DNA of 64,000 nt, taken from assembly GCA_022457155.1 (NCBI GenBank), contig JAJGOT010000037.1, forward strand, positions 831,501-895,500, read 5' to 3'. Below are positions 1 to 13,020 of the stretch, piece by piece (position 1 is the stretch's first letter; every line of letters starts with the position of its first letter). This stretch comes from Cladopsammia gracilis (lineage: Eukaryota > Cnidaria > Anthozoa > Scleractinia > Dendrophylliidae). Both the position numbers and the translations under genes were made by a program. Below the pieces are notes generated by a model. That model was not told the DNA's origin. It ran no database searches and worked only from the letters and a program-made list of their open reading frames with translations.

Positions 1-109
1 AGTTTGAAGGATGCAAATCAGGTCTTTTGAATCTTTGAACTGAAAGGAAGCAATAATTTATAAAGAAAATTTAGCTGTAGTTTAAGAATTTCATAAAAAT
101 TCAAATTCA

Positions 110-152
110 GCCACCATGTTGGTGTACCAAAATGGTACACCTACATGGCGGA
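110..152. repeat. Short palindrome (GTGTACCAAAATGGTACAC core)
   Basis: GCCACCATGTTGGTGTACC is followed by its near-perfect inverse GGTACACCTACATGGCGG with a 4-base loop. This looks like a small foldback or a relic of one. The rest of 1-900 shows no gene that I can support. Confidence 0.6.
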
Positions 153-906
153 TGCATACAAAGGTTCTCTAATTTTTGAAATATTATTTTCCCCATAACT
201 TGATAGGCGGGCTTCAAAATTTTGCCGAGTTGTTTCACTTGGCATTCTCTGCAACATCTAGTCTCTAGCGTCGCTCTTAAAGCCAGACAAAATGCTTACG
301 TAGAGGAAAACAAAACGGCTGTAATAAGGAAAGTTTTGTCAGTTAAGTTCAAAGGGATTCATGTATACATTGAAGTCAGAGCAACAAAAAGCACTGTGCC
401 ATCTTTTTGATGGCAAAGATCTGAGATGGCGATATTGCAACTGGATCCGGAAAAGTTTGATTTTCCATCTATTTGTGCTAATGATTGGGGTGCGAAGAAG
501 ATGACAAGGAGGAACCAGCTTTGCTAGTATTGTGGTTATTTCCCCTCTACAGAGCATACATGTAATTCACAATCAAGCAGTGGAGGTACATTTAATGGGA
601 ATAACAGCGTGTGACTTGAATGAGGCAAATACAACATCATGTACACATCAGCTGAAGCCGCAATGGACAAGAGATTTCAAGTAGTGGAGGTAAATTCAAT
701 GGGAATGACAGCAAGTGACTTCAAGGAAAAACACTGAGGACTGTTTGGAAGAAATACACCGAGGCAAATACAACATCGAGCATGTGTCAGTCAAAGTCGT
801 AGGAACTTATTTCAAAGGACTTTACCTTGCCTGGTCAGTGGGTTCAGTTTGTATGACAAGCATGCTGACCGGTAAAATGTGGGCTCTGTGCAAGAGTCAT
901 CAGAGT

Positions 907-1058
907 CACACATGTGAATTTAGTTTTATCGACTGAGTCGATACGGTAAATTGACCACCGTAAAAAGATTCAAATAGCTAATAGCTATTTGAATCTTTTT
1001 AAGGTGGTCAATTTACTTTATCAACCCAGTTAATAAAACTAAATTCTCGTGTTTCACA
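907..1058. mobile_element. Foldback (MITE-like) element
   Basis: The left arm (GAATTTAGTTTTAT ... GGTAAATTGACCACC ... AAAAAGATTCAAATAGCT) is mirrored by the right arm (AGCTATTTGAATCTTTTT ... GGTGGTCAATTTAC ... AATAAAACTAAATTC), with a centre near 982. Arms are ~70 nt with a few indels. No coding capacity. Confidence 0.7.
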
Positions 1059-1308
1059 CCACCACCGACGCAGCACCATAGTATCTTTAGAAACTAACCC
1101 CATTCATCAGAGTTAAGACTTTGTGGATTCTCCACCAGTAGTGAAAAGGGGAAAATATACCAGCAGAGTGAGGTACAAAAGTAAATTTCAGAAAGTAGGG
1201 AAACAGCTTTGCTGTTTCTGAAAAAGATTCTCACTCTTCAGGTTTATATTTTTAACTTGAGCTCTGCCTGCACTGTTAAAAGGTAGTAAATATGTTGGGG
1301 TGGCTTGG

Positions 1309-1337
1309 TGGCTCATCAGTTGAGTTGACTGATGAGC
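1309..1337. repeat. Short hairpin in unannotated DNA
   Basis: GGCTCATCAGT and its exact inverse ACTGATGAGCC flank a 7-nt loop. No promoter or host gene can be tied to it. The surrounding 1060-1900 region holds no gene that I recognise. Confidence 0.45.
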
Positions 1338-1904
1338 CGCTGAGCTACTAGTTAACATTTTTTGAGGTTTCTTCAAACGTGACCATGTATTACAAGTCGT
1401 GTGTTTCTCCAAGCTAAAATATTTGAACAATGACTTTCTGTTCAGTTTTGAAGCCTGTTTACTGTTTGGCTTTTTACTTGCCATGCAACTGAAAACCAAG
1501 AGATAAGGATAACAGATTTTTAAGGTAAGCTGAAGTTTATTATATCGGCTTTCGGAGATCTGCTGCACGACGCACAGCCGCAACTGTACAGCGGCAGAAT
1601 GGTTGTTTGAATTTTCTATCAAATTTGTCTCTTCGTGCAACGTAATTTCCCTGTAAAAGTACATTTAGACAAGACAGAATCCCTTACCATAACTTTCCAA
1701 CTTTTGCGTAGTATCTCCCCAAATACTTGAGCTCCGAAACTGGTCGCATCCCTGTCGGAAACATATTGCTTGCCTTTTACCCTTTACCGGTGGATTTCCA
1801 AGATGGCCGACTGCATTTCAAGCATGCGTAATGGTAAGAGATGCTGGACAAAAGTACTGACGGCACGAACCGCCATTTTGAATTTGAAAAACCCTGGGGA
1901 CCAC

Positions 1905-2293
1905 AGGTAGCCCAAGCTCAAGTGATGTTTACCGGTAACTGTTGCGTAATAGCGAATTTATAAGGATTTGTATGGGGAAAATTCACTTCGAATTTGAGCG
2001 TAAAATTAGGAAAGATGTTTGAATAAAACTGGCTCACCTGAACTTATTTGTGTCTCTCTTTTTTTGGGAGGAAGGGACAGTTAAACTAAAACTCGCTGGA
2101 ATCGCTTCGAATCGACCCCAAAACCACTCAAGACACAAGTAAACACACAAATAAGTTCAGGTGATCCAGTTTTATTCAAATATCTTTCCTAATTTTACGC
2201 TCAAATTCGAAGTGAATTTTCCCCATACAAATCCTTATAAATTCGCTATTACGCAACAGTTAACGGTAAACATCACTTGAGCTTGGGCTATCT
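1905..2293. mobile_element. Large foldback element upstream of CCNQ
   Basis: The arm 1907-2052 (CAAGCTCAAGTGATGTTTACC ... AACTTATTTGTGT) is repeated inverted at 2146-2290, about 145 nt at >90% identity by eye. The ~90-nt unrelated spacer contains GGGAGGAAGG. It ends ~45 nt before the YY1-like motif, so it may sit in the CCNQ promoter. Confidence 0.8.
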
Positions 2294-2336
2294 GTGTGGG
2301 GACGAGGTCGGGACGAGGCACACGCGGTCCAAGTTC

Positions 2337-2348
2337 AAAATGGCCGCC
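2337..2348 (+). promoter_or_regulatory. YY1-like motif in the probable CCNQ promoter
   Basis: The sequence AAAATGGCCGCC lies about 150 nt before the CCNQ start codon and matches the YY1 core found near many animal transcription starts. It directly follows the right arm of a foldback element (1905-2293). Promoter function is inference from position and motif only. Confidence 0.35.
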
Positions 2349-2499
2349 ACATAGACCACGACACATTTTAATTTATCTTTGCTTTGATGTGAGATATTCC
2401 TTGGTTTTTAAATATTTTTTAAAGGAATGAGAGGGGGGAGGGTATACTCCAAGTTTGTCCACTATTAGTATATAGTCGCCCGCCAGAAAGTGCATTATT

Positions 2500-5400
2500 A
2501 TGAACGGTGGTGTGGAATTCACGGCAGAAAGTAGTCGAGTGATACACAGTACTTGCCCTTCTTTCAAAGAGAGGTTTAGGACCACTAAATTTATTATGGA
2601 AACAGGTACGTTAAGAGATACATTTAGATAAATACATTCTGTAATTACATTTAGGTACTAAGATCGGCGGAAAAACAATAACAAGCTGTAATAGATTATG
2701 GATTACTCTTTTATTTAGCACTTGACAAAATTACATGATTCTGATTGGGTAAGAGCTGTATGTTCAATGATTGAATTAATTCCTTTTAATTTACCTTATA
2801 CAGTCGAACTTCCTGTAAGTGACCATCTGAAATGCAAAGCCAAGGTGGTCGCTTACGGGAGGTTGTCGCTTACGGGAGGTTGTCGCTTACGGGACGTGAT
2901 TGCTTATGGGAGGTGATTGCTTATGGGAGGTGATTGCTTACGGGAGGTTGTCGCTTACGGGACGTGATTGCTTATGGGAGGTGATTGCTTATGGGAGGTG
3001 ATTGCTTACGGGAGGTTGTCGCTTACCGGAGGTGATTACTTACGAGAGGTGATTGCTAACGGGAGGTGATCACTAACAGGAGGTGATCTCTAATGGGAGG
3101 TGGTCGCTTACGGGAGGTGATCACTTACGGGAGGTGGTCGCTTACAGGAAGTGGTCGCTTATGGGAGGTGATCGCTGATGGGAGGTGGTCACTTATGAAA
3201 GGTCAGACCTTGGGGGTTTTAACTCTGAATCGTATGAACCTGTGATCTAATTCAATGTACAAGGACAAGTGGAGTTGTACTATTGGCTCATGGCCATTTG
3301 AAAATAAATGCCATCATCGTCTATGCAACTTGGTGACATGACACCAATAGTGTGAGCAGGTCCTGCCATTGTCCCATGTCTGCTGCCAATTTTCCAATTA
3401 TTATTGAGCTAGTTGGTAACACCTAACTAAGAACTTAAAACTAAAAACTAACAACAAATTTCTAAAATATGTACAGATTAATAATGTAGATTAAAATTTG
3501 AAATTAGCTGTTACATAAATAGCAAGAGTTACAGCAAGAGTCATTTAGTGAGCCAAGGTCTTTATTGGTTAGAAGGCACTAAGAGACTGTGCATTCCTTT
3601 CTTTTTCTGTAAGTCTTGACCATAGTAGTGGCCTAAGTATCTAACTGAATGTTTGCCATACCTTACAATGTTATAACATGGTAATAAAAAAATCAGAGTT
3701 GACATCATTCTTTATAAATAAGTCTAAGTAAGATTTATAACCTGAGACAAAGGAAAACAAAAATTAAACTGGTTTGAAAATTTTCAAACCAAAGAAAAAA
3801 TTGAGTCCCAACAAAATTGTTTTATACTTTTTGAACCAAGATAGATATATGCTATATACATGCACAAATAAAATTATTAATATCATGATGATTATTTTTA
3901 TTTTTTTATAAGTAACAAACAAATCATTGCCATTCTTTGTTAGTGACTTTAGTTTTACAAGATAGCTACAATTTCTGACAAAATTTTGGAACGATATGTG
4001 CTGGATGGGGTGCAAATGGTGGTTTTCTCCCTCCCCACCTTTCATTCTTGGAAAAATTAAATATGTGTATTTATTTTTAAAAATGTGCCTAGTGCATTGT
4101 TGAGTTATATAAGCATGCGGGAATTTTTAAGAACATGAGGGAAGTGTGAGAAGCACTCGCCCTCGGTTTGTGCTTCTCTGCACTTCTCTCAGGTCCTTAA
4201 AAATTCCCAAGTGCTTATGTAACTGAACAATGCATGAAGAATAATTTTTTTATTTCTTTAAAAAAGTAAAAACGGTTATAATGAACCTTACCTCACGCGC
4301 ATGCTTTATCGAGTTATAATGAACTTGGTTTAACCAATCATAGCATGCACATTTCCGTGAGCATTTTATAATGTGTCATCCAACATTGGAATAGGGGACA
4401 GAAGAAGGGTGTTCCAATGACTTTTGACAATGATTGTAGCTACAGGTCCTACAGGGACCCTTTGATACCATGCACTCCAACAGTTGTATCCATATTCATA
4501 TAATGTGATACACATATTCTTAAACATTTCTTTTTCAGGTCATAGACTTAAGCTTCCTCCAGTAGCTTGTGCTTCTGCGTGTGTACTGTATCATCGCTTC
4601 TTCAAACTGTGCCATGAAAGTGACAACAAGTTGTTTGATGGAGCTGTAAGTCATTGTTACATGTCATAGGTTTTAATCTATCAAAATGAAAAATTAGTAT
4701 GTAACTTATTAAATAGGACTACAGTGTATATGATCACATAATTTATTTTATTAATGTTATGATTCACGTGAACTTAATGTTTAGGTATTGCAGATTCATG
4801 AAAGTGCCATCAATCTAGTCATCTTTCCTGCACTTGATCCGAATCTCGTCCCCAGAGCTTTGGCAAGGCTGTGGGAGAATCTGTACAAGCGCAGGCAAAA
4901 TCTAAGCTATCTGGACCAATTACAGCACATACCAAAAGTAAAAACAAAACAAAATGGCATTGGAGCTACTTTCTAGATCCCTGATCTCTTCTCTTTTTAT
5001 GCATTTCTGTATTCTTTCAGCTTTTCCAAATGATTTTTTCAACCATTACAATATAATACTGTATATGATAGTAGAAACTCATCAGTTACTGCAAAATATA
5101 AAATTTGTATCACAGCTTTTCTGGAGTTTCTCTCATATTTGCTATTTTCTTCTGCCCAATTTTTCATTGTTGTCCCCAGAGCCTTTGGTATCTTGTGAAA
5201 ACTCATGCTGCTAATTGATTTGTCTCATGTACCATAATACACAAATCAGATGCATTTTGTAGTTTTGCCCGAAACCAATTAGAGCGACGCTGACACAGGT
5301 TTTCCCAGAGCTCTTCTCGTCCTTAGGCATGCATAAAAGAGAACAGCCCTGGAGTTGATAAATATGCACTTGATCCCAAAACAAAGACCTGTAGTATCTG

Positions 5401-8400
5401 TATACCTGGTTACAGTGCCAGACTTCAAAGTGGGAGGGCATTGGCAGTGGAGTCATGATCATATGGTGCACATAATGGGTGGAATGGTGCACTGTGGGTT
5501 AAAAGCACCAAATTTTGCACAGTGATAGCATTCAATGAGATGATCAATTTAAGCTACAGAGCCCCTCCGGAATTCTTCCAGGGGGTGGGGTGGGGGGGGG
5601 CATTTTTTGGACCCAGGGGGGAGGGGTTGGGTACTCTTTGAGTTTTATAGTGCAATTACTGCACCCTTTGGCAGTATTATAGTGTTTGATGAGCTGATCA
5701 ATTTCAGCTACGGGCCCGTCTGGAATTATTCCAGGGTGGTCACTTTTTTGCCCCATGGGGGGTTGGGGGTGGGTACTTTTTTAGCTTTATGGTGAAATTA
5801 CTGTGTCCCTTGGGTTAAAATAAACCAAATTTGGCAAGATTATAATATTTGATGGGCTGATCAATTTCAGCTACGGCTCCCCCTGGTCAAAAAGGGTCCC
5901 TCCTCCCTGGATGGAGCCATAGCTGAAATTGATCAGCTCATCAAACACTATAATTGTGTCACATTTTATGCTTTTAACCCAAAGGGTACAGTAATTAACT
6001 CATGCACGAAGCAGCATGAGGTTATGAAATGGGCTTCGTTTTTCTTGTTATTATTATTATTATTTTTATTTTTTGTGTCACGATTTTGCATGCAAATTTA
6101 TGCACGCATATTTTAGTGACCGGGTCCTCAGGTCACCAACATATTCTACAAAAATGGCTGCTGCGCTCGGCAAATGCTTGGTTTTTAAAACCGTAGTTTC
6201 GTGTCATCGGATTAATAACTCACATTTAAAATATTCAAAATGGAAAGAGAAATCTTTAAAGAATACCCAAAGCCGCTATAGTGGAGAAAAAGGAGGGCTT
6301 TCAGCAACTAAATCTTGCTTCGAGGAAATTCAAACGCTTTTATCAGTGCGGGGCGATCAAAACCGAAGAAGCAGAGTTTAAAAGAACTTCCATACAGACG
6401 AGGGACTTTACTGTAAAAGAAATTACAATTTTTGGTGAGAATTTATGCTGATATCAATTTGTGATTCACTTTTTTCTTTGTGTTCTGGTTAGCTGTGGAG
6501 AAATATTTAGAAAACATGCTAAAATTCAATTTTAACTGGACATCTGATATCATGTAAACAAAATATCTAACTTCACACGCGTTACCTAATATGCAAAGAT
6601 GTCTGTGTATGTTTTGCAATTTTCATTTCCAAATCATTTTCTAGGGCAATTTTCGATACAACTGGTGTATTTTATTAAAAAAATCAGTCATACTAGTAAT
6701 TCTAGACCGAGTAAAAGTTTTTGTGCACGGTTGCATAATTCTGTTTTAGCGTGTTCTTTAGTGTGTCACACAAAATTCGTTGAGGGGGTAAGGGGCGCGT
6801 GACCGGTTCAAAATAAACCATAAAACTTTCTTACGCAAGTGCATGAGTGTAGGCTACAATAGTAGCTTCTTGTTTCACCATAAAAAAGTACCAACCCCCT
6901 CCACCCCTGGAAGAATGCCAGTTGAGCCTGTAGCTGAAATAGATCAGCTCATCGAATACTATCACTGTGCCAAATTTGGTGCTTTTAACCCAAAGTGCAC
7001 AATCATTTCACCATTTTTCTCCACTACGGCTTCAAATCATTGTCACACCAACCATGATCATTACTTGAAGAGAATACCATGTTACAAATATTGTGTAAAA
7101 TGGCTAGTTATACTATCCATGATATAACAAATGAATCAACAGTTTTGAAAGATTATTTTCTACATGTTATTGAAGTTTGTGCAAAATTTTGTTTGTTAAT
7201 TATTGTGTTTGTATGATTGTGTTTAGCTTGTTGGAACTACTGCTTTGTATCTCGCATCCAAAACAGAAGAATTTCCTTGTAAACTACGAGATGTCATTAA
7301 TGTTTCATACAGGTAACAAAAGTTCTGTTGGCTATAAGAATTCTGAAAATATGAAGATTATTTTTTTTATATCTGCCAGAAGAAAATTCTCCCCGATTTT
7401 TTTCTGAGGGGGAGGAGGCGGCTGTCACAGACTATCTGTTAATAGCCATGTCTGGAAGAAGTGAACATTTAGTCTTAACCTCTCTGATTATTATAATCAA
7501 TGCGACCTACTTCTCGTCCTCGTCCCTAGGGTATCTCTTCTTGCCGTTCCCTGGAGCGAGAGAGAGAGAGAGACCCCAGCCTAGTCTGGTCACGTGTTTC
7601 TTGGACAATTACAGGGTGTCCCAAAAGTTCGTTGCTCTGATTTATATTAAAATAACTTTTGATTCACAAGCGATATATGCATCAAAATACCAGCAGTTCT
7701 TAACTTTTATATACACTATATATTTTCATACGTAGTTTCAGTAGCCTGAGTGGCCTCCGTTATTTTTTTTTACCACATTTCGTAGCCGCTCCGGCATGGA
7801 GTGTGATCATTCTTGTGGCGTGGAAAACGGGACGTTTGCCCATGCTAGTTTGAGCCGCTGTTTCAGGTTCCTTCATGGTCTTCGGATAGGATCTTTGTAT
7901 GTGAATTCATCTATTATACTTTAGATTCTCGATCGGGTTAATGTCTGGCGAATTGGCTGGCCACTCTGCTTTCTCGATAAAATTGGGAAAATTGGTTTCG
8001 CACCATGTTTGCGTGGCCTTAGCTGTGTGAGCTGGTGCCCAGTCTTGAACGAATGTCATGTTACGGTTCGAACTGACGAGTTTTCTTTTCACAGTTGTTT
8101 CACTTGAAGATTTACGACACAGAATTGTTGTGATAGCTGCCTTGTTGATTTTCCTCGTTTGTACTTTGTAACGCCATGTTTTCGGCCGGTTCGTACGTCG
8201 TCTTCATCTTTAAATTTAAAGGCGTTCCAGTGAATCAATGCCAATGAAACTTTCAGATAATATTTTGCACATCGGTAAGCATGCACAGTGAATGTTTTAA
8301 AAAAATCTATCGAACCGTTTCTCAGATTTTTGCAAAAGCCATTAAAATGGAAAATTACACAAAAGTTGCACATGATGCGATGTTAGGAAAAAAGGTAGTT

Positions 8401-11400
8401 CTCAAGAGTAAACAAAACTTTCAAGGTTTACAAACATAACATCAAGCTACTTTTTGACATTATCATTAAGTAATTTCACAAAACCAGTGTTAATCTCTCG
8501 ATCAATTTAGTACCAGTACACAAATAGTAAGGTTTGAAATGTTATGGCGATTTATTTTAATTCAAACATACAGAATTTTTTTATTCTTGCAAAATATATA
8601 TGCCATATACCATAAGATGCCTATGTGGGATTTTCAATGCGAAATCTTAAACGCGCTAAATTTCACTTTTACTGATTTCTAAGTTTCTTGTTTATCGTCG
8701 TCATGGTAATATCGATTTTACCAGAAAAAATATCTTGCCAAACTTCAATTCAAAACCAGTCAGTGGTGAAAATTTCACTTTTATCTGACTTGGAGAAGAC
8801 CGCTTAAAAGCCAATTGAAAAATGTTGGTATGATCTCCAGAAAACTATATCGAACCACCTTAAAAAAAAAAAAAATAAAATAATCGTTCTGAGTCCACTT
8901 CGACTGACTTGACTTCTGACTCCTCTTCGTCTTCCTCATAATCAATCTCCTCTGCACCAAGTTCTTTGAATATTTCGCTCGTACAGTCGTTGAAATTGCC
9001 ATTTACGGGTTCCTTATAACTGAGTTTAACCAAAGACTTGAACCTTTCAACGGCTTGTACAGTTCTTCGACGATGACTCCAAATCAAATAGCGATTGATT
9101 TATCGACGAAATCGCGAAAATAAAGTGACTCAGTTCTTCAAATTTAACAAAATCGCGAAAATAAAGTGTCGCGAAATATGACCATACCCAAATCGTGTAA
9201 TAAGGTAAAACAAAGCTGAAACTATACAGTGCATTGTTCGATCAATAGTATGTACAGATTGGGCCTTCTTCTATCCTTCCTGTTGGACACATTCCGTAAG
9301 TTATGCTGCATGGGTTTCAGTTACGATTTTTATGCGCAAAAAACGGAGGACGCACGATTTTCAAAATAACTGTAAAGTTGAATTACTAAATTCATGCAAA
9401 ACTCGACCGTTTCCTTGTTTTCCTTGATCAAACCTTACTTTTGAATATTTTCTCGTTAGGGTGGTATCATGATAATACCACTGTGAAAGGATACATTTTG
9501 AACGCATACTATAATATTTAAAAAATCTTATTCACGTGTTCTCTCTTAGGGTGTTACATAAGAACAAAGCGCCATTAGAAGTAGGATCTTTGTACTGGGA
9601 ACTGCGTGACAGCGTGGTTAACTGTGAGCTGATGATGTTAAGAACTCTTCAATTTCACGTGGCATTCAACAATCCACACAAGGTGGGTGTTATAATCTCT
9701 AAATTCCATTTACATCCGTTTTCTGGTTCTTCGCATGCTTCGGGCCTTCTGATCACAATAACTGCAATGAAATTATTGTGGTGTATGTAACTAACAAATC
9801 ATCATGTTTTTACTGATGTGCTATTTTTGTAAAGGATGTTTTTAAACATAAAATTTACAATGTTATATGGTAGTTAGCAAGAAAGATATTTAAAAAGATA
9901 AGAGAAATTTACTGCTTGATATAGTTTTTGACTCAGAGGGGCATCACCAAAGAGAAAATTTTAAATATGTTTAATTTATTTAGAACTTCTGGAAATAATT
10001 CTCAATATAGCAGCTACAGAATGCAGGGCCACTTTTATCGTATACCAAACGAGCTGGCTCGTTTTGCTCGGCAGTGGAGTAAAGAACGAGAAATAATTTA
10101 TATGCACGCTACAGTGTGGGGTCTATGTATTTAGTGGCTCGTTTGGCTCGGCAGTGGATTGAAGAACAAAAAATAAATGATATACTCGCTAAAGTATTGG
10201 GTCTATGCATTCGGTGGCTCGTTTGGCTCTGCAGTGGATTAAAGAACGAGAAATAAATGACATACTCGCTAAGGTATTGGGTCCATGTATTTGGTGGCTC
10301 GTTTGGCTCTGCAGTGGATTAAAGAACGAGAAGTAAATGATATACTCGCTGAGGTATTGGGTCTATGTATTTGGTGGCTCGTTTGGCTCTGCAGTGGATT
10401 GAAGAACGAGAAGTAAATGATATACTCGCTAAGGTATTGGGTCTATGTATTTGGTGGCTCGTTTGGCTCGTTTGGCTCTGCAGTGGATTAAAGAACGAGA
10501 AGTAAATGATATACTCGCTAAGGTATTGGGTCCATGTATTTGGTGGCTCGTTTGGCTCTGCAGTGGATTAAAGAACGAGAAGTAAATGATATACTCGCTA
10601 AGGTATTGGGTCTATGTATTTGGTGGCTCGTTTGGCTCGGCAGTGGAGTGCAAACGAGCCAAACGAGCCAGCTCGTTTGGTGTACGGTAAAAAGTGGCCC
10701 TGTATTCTGTGGTTTAGCGCTCAAGATATTTTAACCTTTTTAATTCTTAAATGTGAAGCGTTGAACGACTTGTTGCAGACGGATACAAATTCTCGGATAC
10801 AAATGCTCGGCTGTAAACTCTTCTTTGGTAATTCCGCTAACCAGTGCATAAGGCTTCGAGCTCTGAAGGACTTCAAATAGATTTTTTAAGACTTAGGAAA
10901 ACGCTACAATACGGCAAATGTTTTAAATGTGTGAAGTTTCGCTGTCATTTGTAAACCGTATGAATTAAAAACAACAACAACAACAACAACAATTTTATTT
11001 CATTATTAATAAAACAATATTTTAAAACGTTGGCAACCCGCAGTTAGCATAGCTAATCGAGGCGGGTTGTCAAAAATAAAAACAAAAATTAACATTAGCT
11101 CCTAGTAATATGATTGAAATTAACATTAGCTCCTAATAATATGACTGAAAGGAAAAAAAGAAAAAAATAATAACTTTTTATATGTATTATGGTTTACTTA
11201 ATATTGTAGATCTCAGTTATAGCTACTGCTTTACTATTTTATTCAACAGAGTGGGCGAGTCAACATAACTGTCTTCGGTGTCGAAAATTTGAAAGAGGAG
11301 ATCTCTAATTTTTTGTTTAAAAGCAGTTTTCGGGAGTCTACTTATTTCAAGCGGAATCGAAATTAAGAGAGAGAACTAGATGATGTATTGTTTTAAATAT

Positions 11401-13020
11401 GTTTACTCTTCAATTCTTTGACTTCAAAATAGTTGGTTATATATAGGATAATGCCTGAGCTCCGAGGCCTTCTTAAAAATAATGACCGAGCGCGTAGAGG
11501 GCGAAAAAGTCGGAATAACGGTGTGTCTACAGGCGCTTACTTTTTTCCTTTCCTCCCCTCGCGTGCCTCGCGCTTCCAAAGTCCCAGTCCTCCAGCCACT
11601 TGGTATTCCTTGTCCACGGGTTGGCTTATAGGAGCCTTTAATTTATTTGAGAATTTTCAGAACTAAATGTCGCTCATTTTTCGAAGTATAGAGCCAATCC
11701 TAACCTAGAGTGTGACTCACTTTAGTTTCACACGGTTCTGTCATGCATGGAGATGCTGTAAAGTTATCTTGTAATAATAGTACTTTTAATTAGCAGTGGG
11801 GACCTGAGGAGTTTTATTCTTTGATTTATGACAACTGCTTTGTCTTTTTGTACCTTTAGTATCTCGTCCACTACCTCAAATCCCTTGACGATTGGCTTGT
11901 AGAGGAATCATCAAATTCCATCAGTCAAATGAGTTGGAGTTTTCTGCAAGATAGCTTCCACACGACGCTGTCCTTGCAGTTCAGGCCATCCCTTATTGCG
12001 GTGGCTATGATCTACTTTTCTCTGAAGTGTCTTGGCATCATTGTTCCATCGCAGGGGGCTCAGAATACTTGGTGGAAGGTTAGTATGATTATTCAGTTCA
12101 TTAAAATACAGTATTTCATGGCTGTAGACAGAAGAAATTACTGCTAAGTCTATACACTGGTGTCCACCTGTTGTTGTGAATGACTGCAATATCAGTCACA
12201 TTTGTTGGAACGTTGTCTGCTTTGTTCCCCTTCTTCAGTTCTCCTTCAATGTTGTTATTCAAGATTTCAGAGTGAAAAAAAAAACATGGATTTTTCGTGA
12301 AGTGTTTCAACTAATTGTGAGAGATTGTAGCCACCTCTCCTGTGTGTCCACTTGTCCATGGTATCAAATTTACTTAAACATTAACGCACAACGACAGGAC
12401 CAAATGACTACAGTTACAGCCCCCCATTTTAAACTGAACAACCACAAAAATGTAGCTCGTCAGAACTGTAAATGCACAGAATTGTAGACACGAGCTTGTG
12501 AACCACAAAAATGCAGAACCTCAGAGCTCTAGAGCAACAACACTGCAGAAATAGAGAATTGTCGAAATGCAGGAAGACAAAAGAGGGGGATGTAGAAAGG
12601 AAAAAAATAATAAGAAAAGACATTTGTTTACGCAGAAGTAGTCATTCTCATCTGGGGCATAATGAACATAAAACTGCTGTTAAGTCGTAATTCTTATTTG
12701 AAAAGGCAAACTTCGCTCCATTACCTTTATCTGTGCAGTAGATACGATGGTCAAATCTGCCCTAAGTAACCTGGATAATTAGAGGAAGTTTTTATACAGT
12801 CGTATGAAAATTAAGCCTGCTCACATTCGGAGTTTAACAGTTTGTTGGACTAGAGATTCAAGTTTTCTGACCCTGGCTAGGAAGTCTTTATCAAAACTTT
12901 GATTGCAAGATCTACTTGTTTTTGCAGGCAATGTGTCCAGAGAGTACGGAGCATGAAATCCAAGCAATAATTCATCACATGATGGAATTCTATCCACAAG
13001 AAAATGTAGTAGGGGAATAA
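2500..13020 (+). CDS. CCNQ: Cyclin-Q (CDK10-activating cyclin, FAM58A family), six exons
   Basis: Coding exons, all with GT..AG introns and matching phases, are 2500-2605, 4539-4645, 7227-7312, 9550-9682, 11860-12078 and 12928-13020. They sum to 744 nt, or 247 aa, close to the ~248 aa of vertebrate cyclin-Q. Family landmarks are a KFIMETG start of the cyclin box, CVLYHRFF, ALYLASKTEEFP, then LYWELRDSVVNCELMMLR, and a final NTWWK block. Known role: cyclin-Q binds and activates CDK10. The start ATG at 2500 is the only in-frame ATG that precedes the conserved helix. Intron 1 carries a minisatellite and introns 2-3 carry several mobile-element relics. The stop codon lies inside an AATAAA hexamer. 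Identity was judged from remembered family motifs, not a search. Confidence 0.93.
2838..3200. repeat. Minisatellite, ~17-bp units (CGCTTACGGGAGGTGAT type)
   Basis: More than 20 degenerate head-to-tail copies of GGGAGGTGATTGCTTAC and variants lie in CCNQ intron 1. A related short run appears at about 27470-27510 in an INTS3 intron. Confidence 0.85.
3737..3800. repeat. Palindromic repeat, second copy inverted at 38665-38760
   Basis: CTGAGACAAAGGAAAA..AATTAAACTGG is followed by the palindrome GGTTTGAAAATTTTCAAACC. The same block occurs inverted and duplicated near 38680-38755, which marks a dispersed element family. Confidence 0.6.
5520..5995. repeat. G-rich dispersed repeat: three direct copies and one inverted copy
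   Basis: TTTGATGAGCTGATCAATTT..AGCTAC followed by a G-run block recurs at about 5533, 5685 and 5850. It occurs inverted at 5915-5990 and again inverted at 6895-7010. The inverted pair flanks the element at 5998-6848. Non-coding. Confidence 0.65.
5998..6848. mobile_element. Non-autonomous element with ACTCATGCAC ends, copy 1
   Basis: It begins ACTCATGCACGAAGC and ends CTTACGCAAGTGCATGAG, so the termini are inverted. Internal landmarks (GTGTCACGATTTTGCATGC near the left end, CATAAAACTTTCTTACGCA near the right end) are shared with copy 2 at 38198-38630. No transposase seen. Confidence 0.65.
7512..7605. repeat. Diverged copy of the GGGTCTCTC/GAGCGAGAG repeat
   Basis: TCCCTGGAGCGAGAGAGAG..GACC..TCTGGTCACGTG matches the arms at 46231-46312 and 47086-47152. 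It contains a short (GA)n tract. Confidence 0.5.
7608..8385 (-). pseudogene. Degenerate Tc1/mariner-type transposon
   Basis: On the - strand, fragments in more than one frame give QDWAPAHTAK (second catalytic Asp) and NSPDINPIENL (third acidic residue). Downstream are SMPERL-like C-terminal residues. The low-coordinate end begins ACAGGGTGTCCCAAAAG, a typical terminal repeat of this superfamily. The matching right terminus was not found. Stops and frame shifts mean it is dead. It lies in CCNQ intron 3. Confidence 0.75.
8860..9190 (-). repeat. Possible relic of an unidentified DNA transposon
   Basis: An acidic - strand reading frame (residues EEIDYEEDEEESE) is followed by paired AAATCGCGAAAATAAAGTG repeats at about 9105 and 9150. 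CGCGAAA-type ends are common in pogo-like elements, but no catalytic motif is visible. Confidence 0.25.
10013..10715. repeat. Inverted-repeat-bounded minisatellite, copy 1 (~80-bp units)
   Basis: Termini GCTACAGAATGCAGGGCCAC and its inverse GTGGCCCTGTATTCTGTGG enclose about seven ~80-bp direct units (TTGGTGGCTCGTTTGGCTC .. AAGAACGAGAA). Next to the right terminus an inverted GAGCCAAACGAGCC closes the structure. The same architecture recurs at 39482-39934. Confidence 0.8.
10968..11095 (-). repeat. Retroposon 3' end with (AAC)n tail
   Basis: (AACAAC)n at 10968-10992 is followed by TTTTATTTCATTATTAATAAAAC and a GCAACCCGCAG..CGGGTTGTC hairpin. The repetitive layout suggests a retroposon tail, possibly inserted in - orientation. 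No coding sequence. Confidence 0.35.

Noticed and set aside
1188..1664. 158-aa open frame on the - strand
   Set aside because: No recognisable family, low-complexity stretches, crosses a hairpin (1309-1337), no splice or promoter context. Probably chance.
4784..4976. Possible extra CCNQ exon after an AG
   Set aside because: The residues do not match the cyclin-Q family, and exons 2 and 3 already join in phase without it.
6073..6381. 102-aa frame in the ACTCATGCAC element
   Set aside because: No transposase motif, and the second copy of the element does not keep the frame.
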